Shown here in pieces: positions 59,701 to 64,000 of a stretch of 64,000 nucleotides of DNA; position 1 is the stretch's first letter; each line of letters starts with the position of its first letter. The DNA comes from Cryptomeria japonica (Eukaryota > Streptophyta > Pinopsida > Cupressales > Cupressaceae). The translations under genes were made by a program, and so were the position numbers. Under the pieces are notes generated by a model, which saw only the letters and a program-made list of their open reading frames with translations, made no database searches and was not told where the DNA came from. The stretch lies in NCBI RefSeq assembly GCF_030272615.1, contig NC_081408.1:311259118-311323117 (forward strand), written 5' to 3'.

Positions 59701-60933
59701 GTGCTCTTTTCCAAATATCACACTATGCAATATTTGCATTGTCCTTCCTATGGAGGAATAACTCACTGATCCTTAGTTTAAGGTTCACTAGTTAGTGGCC
59801 AACAAACCACATGCTTTCCAAACCAATAAACTAGGTGTTAGACACAACTAGAATTATGTAGATAAGTTTCAGTGAGCATCTGAACTATCCAAAAATAGTA
59901 TTCAGAATAATCAAAAATCTCATCAGATCCTTGACCACCAGCCTAGAACAAATCTATCCTGTGAAGCCCTATAAGATCCTATAATACAGAAACTTCACTC
60001 AACAAAAGAGGTTAGGCTAATTAGATAACAATGTCCATCATATCCATGTTCTCAACTAACCTTATTTTAGCTGAAATTTTCAGTCAACTAAGATAAATAT
60101 TAACCATCATAAAATATTAGACTACATTTAATAACTTAAATCTAATAGAGATAAGCTATATCATTCTAAGAACATAGAAAATTGTCTGCATACAGATCCA
60201 AAAAGCCCAAGAGACAACTTGAGAAGGAGTCTTCCTTTACTAGCTCATACTAACAGAAGAACCAAAAGGCACATGAAATTCCCATCATTGTTAACAACCC
60301 TCTATAAAAAAAACCATAGGATTATAATGAACGTAGTAATAGAAGTGTCAAACTGAGACAATCTACCAAACTGATCATACTTTACCATTGCTAAAACTCA
60401 AACGGATGCTGCAGTTTGTCATCATATCTATGCAGATGGGAGAATATCCACTAAACTGCTAGAAGAGAGAAGTAAAACTACACCTGTATATATATATATA
60501 TAATATATATATATAAATAATATATAAGCATTACAATTTATATATAAATATCTATTTATGACTATATATATAAATATATAACAATGAGGATAAATAAAAC
60601 AAAAACGAAGGAACTTAAACATGTCAATCCAACATGCCAGATAGGAAAAGGTAGAGCATAACCAAAAAACACATACAAGAAGAACCATCTCCGAAACCCC
60701 ATAAGCATATAGATATTACATGATTATATTGGAAGAAAATAATCCATAGGATAAGAGTTCACCATCATAGGATCCATCATAGATACCAACAAAACCATAT
60801 GACCAAGTTTAGACAAAGATAAGTCCAGATAACTATAATCATTGTGATGATAGGTATGAAACCAAAACATAATAGATACATAGTTGTTAGTGAATCTAAA
60901 AGCCAAAAAGACCTCCCACTACAGGGATAGAAA
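59701..60933. other. No gene seen
   Basis: AT-rich sequence with a (TA)n-like run at 60487-60580. No coding sequence or element ends that I can support. Confidence 0.45.
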
Positions 60934-61906
60934 CTACATATAAATTTTACCCTTACAGTTTAAGTCCATATAGCCCATACTTTTCATTTCAGAACTGTCA
61001 AATGCTTCTCTTCTTTTATGGCCACCCCCACACTCACACTTGGAAGTGATCCTATTATTTTCAGCTACCTCCACAGTGTCCTCCTCATGATTGAGGAAGG
61101 AGGCATTGGGTATGTTCAAGACTTCATCATACCCATAAATCCCTTCATCCATGAGGTATTGAGCAAAGCACTAGTGGCAATTTGGTTTGCTGATGTGAAA
61201 CAACCAAAGTAGGAAATTCAAATTCCTAGTAATTTTAGGTATCCTTAGTTCAAACCCATCCCAATCCTCAATTTATCCAGTTTAGGATATTTTGGAATCG
61301 GATTACCTCACCAAAATAACCAATCATAATGCCTGGGTTTTGAGATAGTGAGGTCTTCATATACATTAATCAAAACTCTATCTAGATTACCCAGAATGAA
61401 GTCTTTGAAAATGCTCTTGCAAATACCCTTAACCACCTCCTTGTCTTACTCATAGTACATGGCTAGTGCTAAAAACATAGATGCTATATCAGATTTAGCC
61501 CTAGTTCTATCCTCATTCAGGACATATTCATCCCTAAACATTTTTAAAATGACACCAATCACCAAATCATGAGGGAATTTAACAATCCCTACTAGGTGGT
61601 TGTGTGTGATCACATTCAAAATTGCCATCTGCCTCTTGCTGCAAGACAATTTTATCAGAGTGTCCATTTGATGTCAAGCTCCTTCTAATTCTAAGAATAA
61701 TCGTAATAATAACAAAAACTAAATGAGGCAGACACTACACAAGTCACATAAAATCCTTCAAGAGAAAGGTTGTCATATTCATAATGATCTAACATCATAA
61801 AATAGAGTGCATTAAATACCCAAGCATTCGAAAAGAAAAAGTCATTGCAAATTGATGTCATAATATGCCTAAAGGACATGTAAATTATAAAACCTAGACA
61901 TTGCAC
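60934..61906 (-). pseudogene. Decayed coding sequence of unknown family
   Basis: Reverse-strand reading in one frame from 61667: LIKLSCSKRQMAILNVITHN, LVGIVKFPHDLVIGVILKMF, ALAMYYE, TAA, DKEVVKGICKSIFKDFILGN, HYDWLFW, TGA, GNPIPKYPKLDKLRIGMGLN, TAA and so on. Sense continues after each stop, so this is likely a former protein-coding sequence. A shift leads to the 61152-60934 block (NHEEDTVEVAENNRITSKCE). The 61906-61691 segment (Tyr/Phe-rich) may be the upstream part. No domain recognised; host gene or element ORF are both possible. Confidence 0.45.
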
Positions 61907-62249
61907 ATATGGATATGAAAACCTTTCCCTAGGCCACTAACAGGGATCATCCGATTTTACTTAATCTCACATAAAGTGGCTCTTAAATGATTAGACATAT
62001 CAAATGACCGATAAGATCTCATTGGAGGAAGAAATTCCCAAACACGGAGAGACAAAAAATGCATGTCCCCGAAAATCAGTGCAGGCAACCTTGGTTAGTT
62101 TCCTTCTTAGCCAAGATTCGATAGAGTCCGGAAATAGCAGTGTCTAAAAAATAAGAGTAATGACAATATCTAAATATATACATATTTCAATAACAAATTT
62201 ATCTATACAACCATGTATTTGCGAATAGATGTGTGAGTAAATCTATTAA

Positions 62250-62579
62250 TTAAACATATATACATATATTTCTACATAAATATATATTTATATACACATA
62301 TATATATATAAATATATACAAAAATGTATATATATATATAAAAGTACAAATATATATATTTATATAGATATATCTAAACATATATATACATATACACATA
62401 CATATACATATACATAGGCAAATATATATATGTATAGATATATGTATATATAGATATACATACATATATCTATACATATATATATATGTATATGTATATG
62501 TGTATATATATATATATATATACATTTATCTATATAGTTGTATATATATACAACTATATAGATAAATGTATATATATAC

Positions 62580-62618
<39 letters not shown>

Positions 62619-62720
62619 TATGTATATATATGTATGTATATATGTGCATATATATACATATATATACATATATATGTATATGTATATGTATTTATATATG
62701 TATATGTATATGTATATATA
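62250..62720. repeat. TA/CATA-rich simple repeat
   Basis: Nearly all TATATA, TACATATA or TGTATATA steps. Tyr-Ile peptides predicted here on both strands are artefacts. Includes the 66-bp palindrome at 62513-62578. Confidence 0.93.
62513..62578. repeat. Perfect 66-bp palindrome
   Basis: The right half (62546-62578) is the exact reverse complement of the left half (62513-62545), including the non-TA words TACATTTATC and TAGTTG. The centre is TATATATATA. Confidence 0.95.
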
Positions 62721-62934
62721 TAGGAGAGCCGAATGCAACCAAGATTGAGATATCCAAGAAATATAAGACTATATTCCTCCATAAATTACTAAATGCACAG
62801 CCAATATGTGAATGAACTTGAGGGACCTATACTTCTTGAAATAGAGCCAAAATGTGAATGAGTTCCTAGAAGTCTACCAATCAAGGGTAACCATACCGCA
62901 TTCCAGTGTGACAACAATCCACAATAGCCTATCT

Positions 62935-64000
62935 TTAACCTATATATATTTCATTCATTCCCATATTTGCTAATTCATCAACTCTAGAGTTGCCCTCTCT
63001 AAAGATATTATTGAATGTAATCATCTTAAAGGACTGACCTAAGATCAACGCCCTCTTGAGTATTGCATCCAGCTGCTAGTTTCGCATGGACCCTTTCCTT
63101 AGAGCATTAATCACAAAGGTTGAATCCCCTTCAATAGCCAATTTTTCCACCCCTTTCTCTATGCACACTACAAGTCCTTCCACAAGAGCCAAGAGTTTTG
63201 CCTTGTTATTATTTTATGTACCTATTTTTTTTGCAAGCCTTGCCACCTCCAGCCCTTTAGAGTTGTGAAGACAACATCCAATGTCTGCCTGATTGGGGTT
63301 GCCTTAGGAGGCCCCATCAAAGTTGAGTTTGAACCACCCTCTCTTGGGAGGCTACCACACACATTCTTCTCATTTGCACTTGCCCTCTACAACCCCTAGA
63401 CTAATAAAAGGAGGAATCTTCAGCCCAATCCACTGACCTCTCATCTTCTCATCCCAAAAGGTCATGATTGCTTCCCCACCCTGGCTCTTCATGTTTCTAT
63501 TATTTAGAATTTTAATAATGGAATATTTCATCTTATTGGTAAGTTGTTCCCATCCCACCCTTTCCTCCTTGAAGATTCCTCTATTTATTTCTTTCCACAA
63601 CTCCCATATGACAATAGATGGAGAAAAAATCCAAAGACCTCCATACAAGAAGCTCATGTTTCTTCTCGGCCAAGCTTGGAACATACTCAGGATAGAGCTT
63701 GGAATCACAGAGATCCACCCAAGTTTACTATGGAGCCAATTCCAACATTGATGAGAGTAATTACAAAATAATAGTATGTGATCTACACTTTCTTCATCCT
63801 TTTCACAAAGAGGACACCTACTTGGACCAACATACCCCATTTTTCTAAATCTGTCGGTGGTGAGGGTCCTATTCTACAGTGCCAATCATGAAAATAATGC
63901 GGCCTTAGGTAAGCAGTTCTTATCCCAGCATAGCCTCAAAGGGATATTGCTTCTTAGTCTTAGCTATTTTCTCATCATGAGATTATAACCACCCTTAGAG
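62935..64000 (-). pseudogene. LINE ORF2 C-terminal part: zinc-binding and RNase H domains
   Basis: Enters the window from the right. 64000-63841 reads NIPLRLCWDKNCLPKAALFS and LTTDRFRKMGYVG; 63840-63370 is open: SRCPLCEKDEESVDHILLFC (zf-RVT, C-x2-C...H-x4-C pattern) and WNWLHSKLGWI. After a TGA, RNase H follows: GWFKLNFDGAS, stop, GNPNQADIGCCLHNS, KAKLLALVEGLVVC, LAIEGDSTFVINALRKG, ending VDELANMGMNEIYIG at TAA 62937-62935. RNase H acidic residues FDG, KLLALVEG (family AELLAL, Glu to Lys) and GDS are seen. Five stops in RNase H; dead copy. Confidence 0.9.

Noticed and set aside
62250-62815. Tyr/Ile-rich open frames on both strands
   Set aside because: Translations of TATA/CATA simple repeat.

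Overview
The window is eukaryotic, most likely a large repeat-rich seed-plant genome. A gymnosperm or conifer is my guess, inferred from the mix of element types and not proven. I found no intact host gene, no rRNA or tRNA gene, no bacterial operon and no CRISPR array. Almost everything is layered plant retrotransposons plus purine-rich simple repeats. All coding regions carry stops or frameshifts, so they are annotated as pseudogenes.

Left part (1-10832): the 3' part of a Ty1/copia element (Copia-0, + strand) lies inside the 5' half of a Ty3/gypsy element (Gypsy-1, - strand, 5016-8184). Gypsy-1 abuts a GA-rich simple-repeat array. The array also holds a solo copia LTR (8831-9626, TSD GGAGA).

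Centre (10833-55553): a nested set that can be solved to the base. Copia-A (LTR 1052 bp, TSD GAGAT) sits in the GA array. Three elements are inserted in it: Copia-B (13932-20168, TSD GTTGT) in its integrase; a Ty3/gypsy element of the Tat lineage (22966-47824, TSD GGTTA) in its 3' LTR; and Copia-C (48321-55133, TSD TCCAG/TCCAA) also in its 3' LTR. Copia-D (30665-38062, - strand, TSD TGTAA) is inserted in the Tat element. Removing the inserts, the three pieces of the Copia-A 3' LTR sum to 1053 bp against 1052 bp for the 5' LTR, which supports the solution.

The Tat element is the most interesting part. On the - strand it reads gag, protease with a G-patch-like tail, RT, RNase H, a second archaeal-type RNase H, and integrase. 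Between integrase and the 3' LTR it carries, on the opposite strand, a decayed ORF of the plant mobile domain (PMD) family, preceded by a TATA box and TCGTACGA palindromes. Related TCGTAYGA motifs recur in the leader at the other end of the element.

Copia-0, A, C and D share a 3' noncoding module: three or four G-rich polypurine tracts, plus an inverted repeat (TTTGGCA.../...TGCCAAA) whose 3' arm runs into the primer tract next to the LTR.

Right part (55554-64000): the rest of the GA array, an AT-rich stretch, a decayed coding sequence of unknown family (58609-59409, +), a LINE 3' end (59441-59700, -), another decayed unknown coding sequence (60934-61906, -), a TA-rich array with a 66-bp perfect palindrome, and the zinc-binding and RNase H end of a LINE ORF2 (62935-64000, -).
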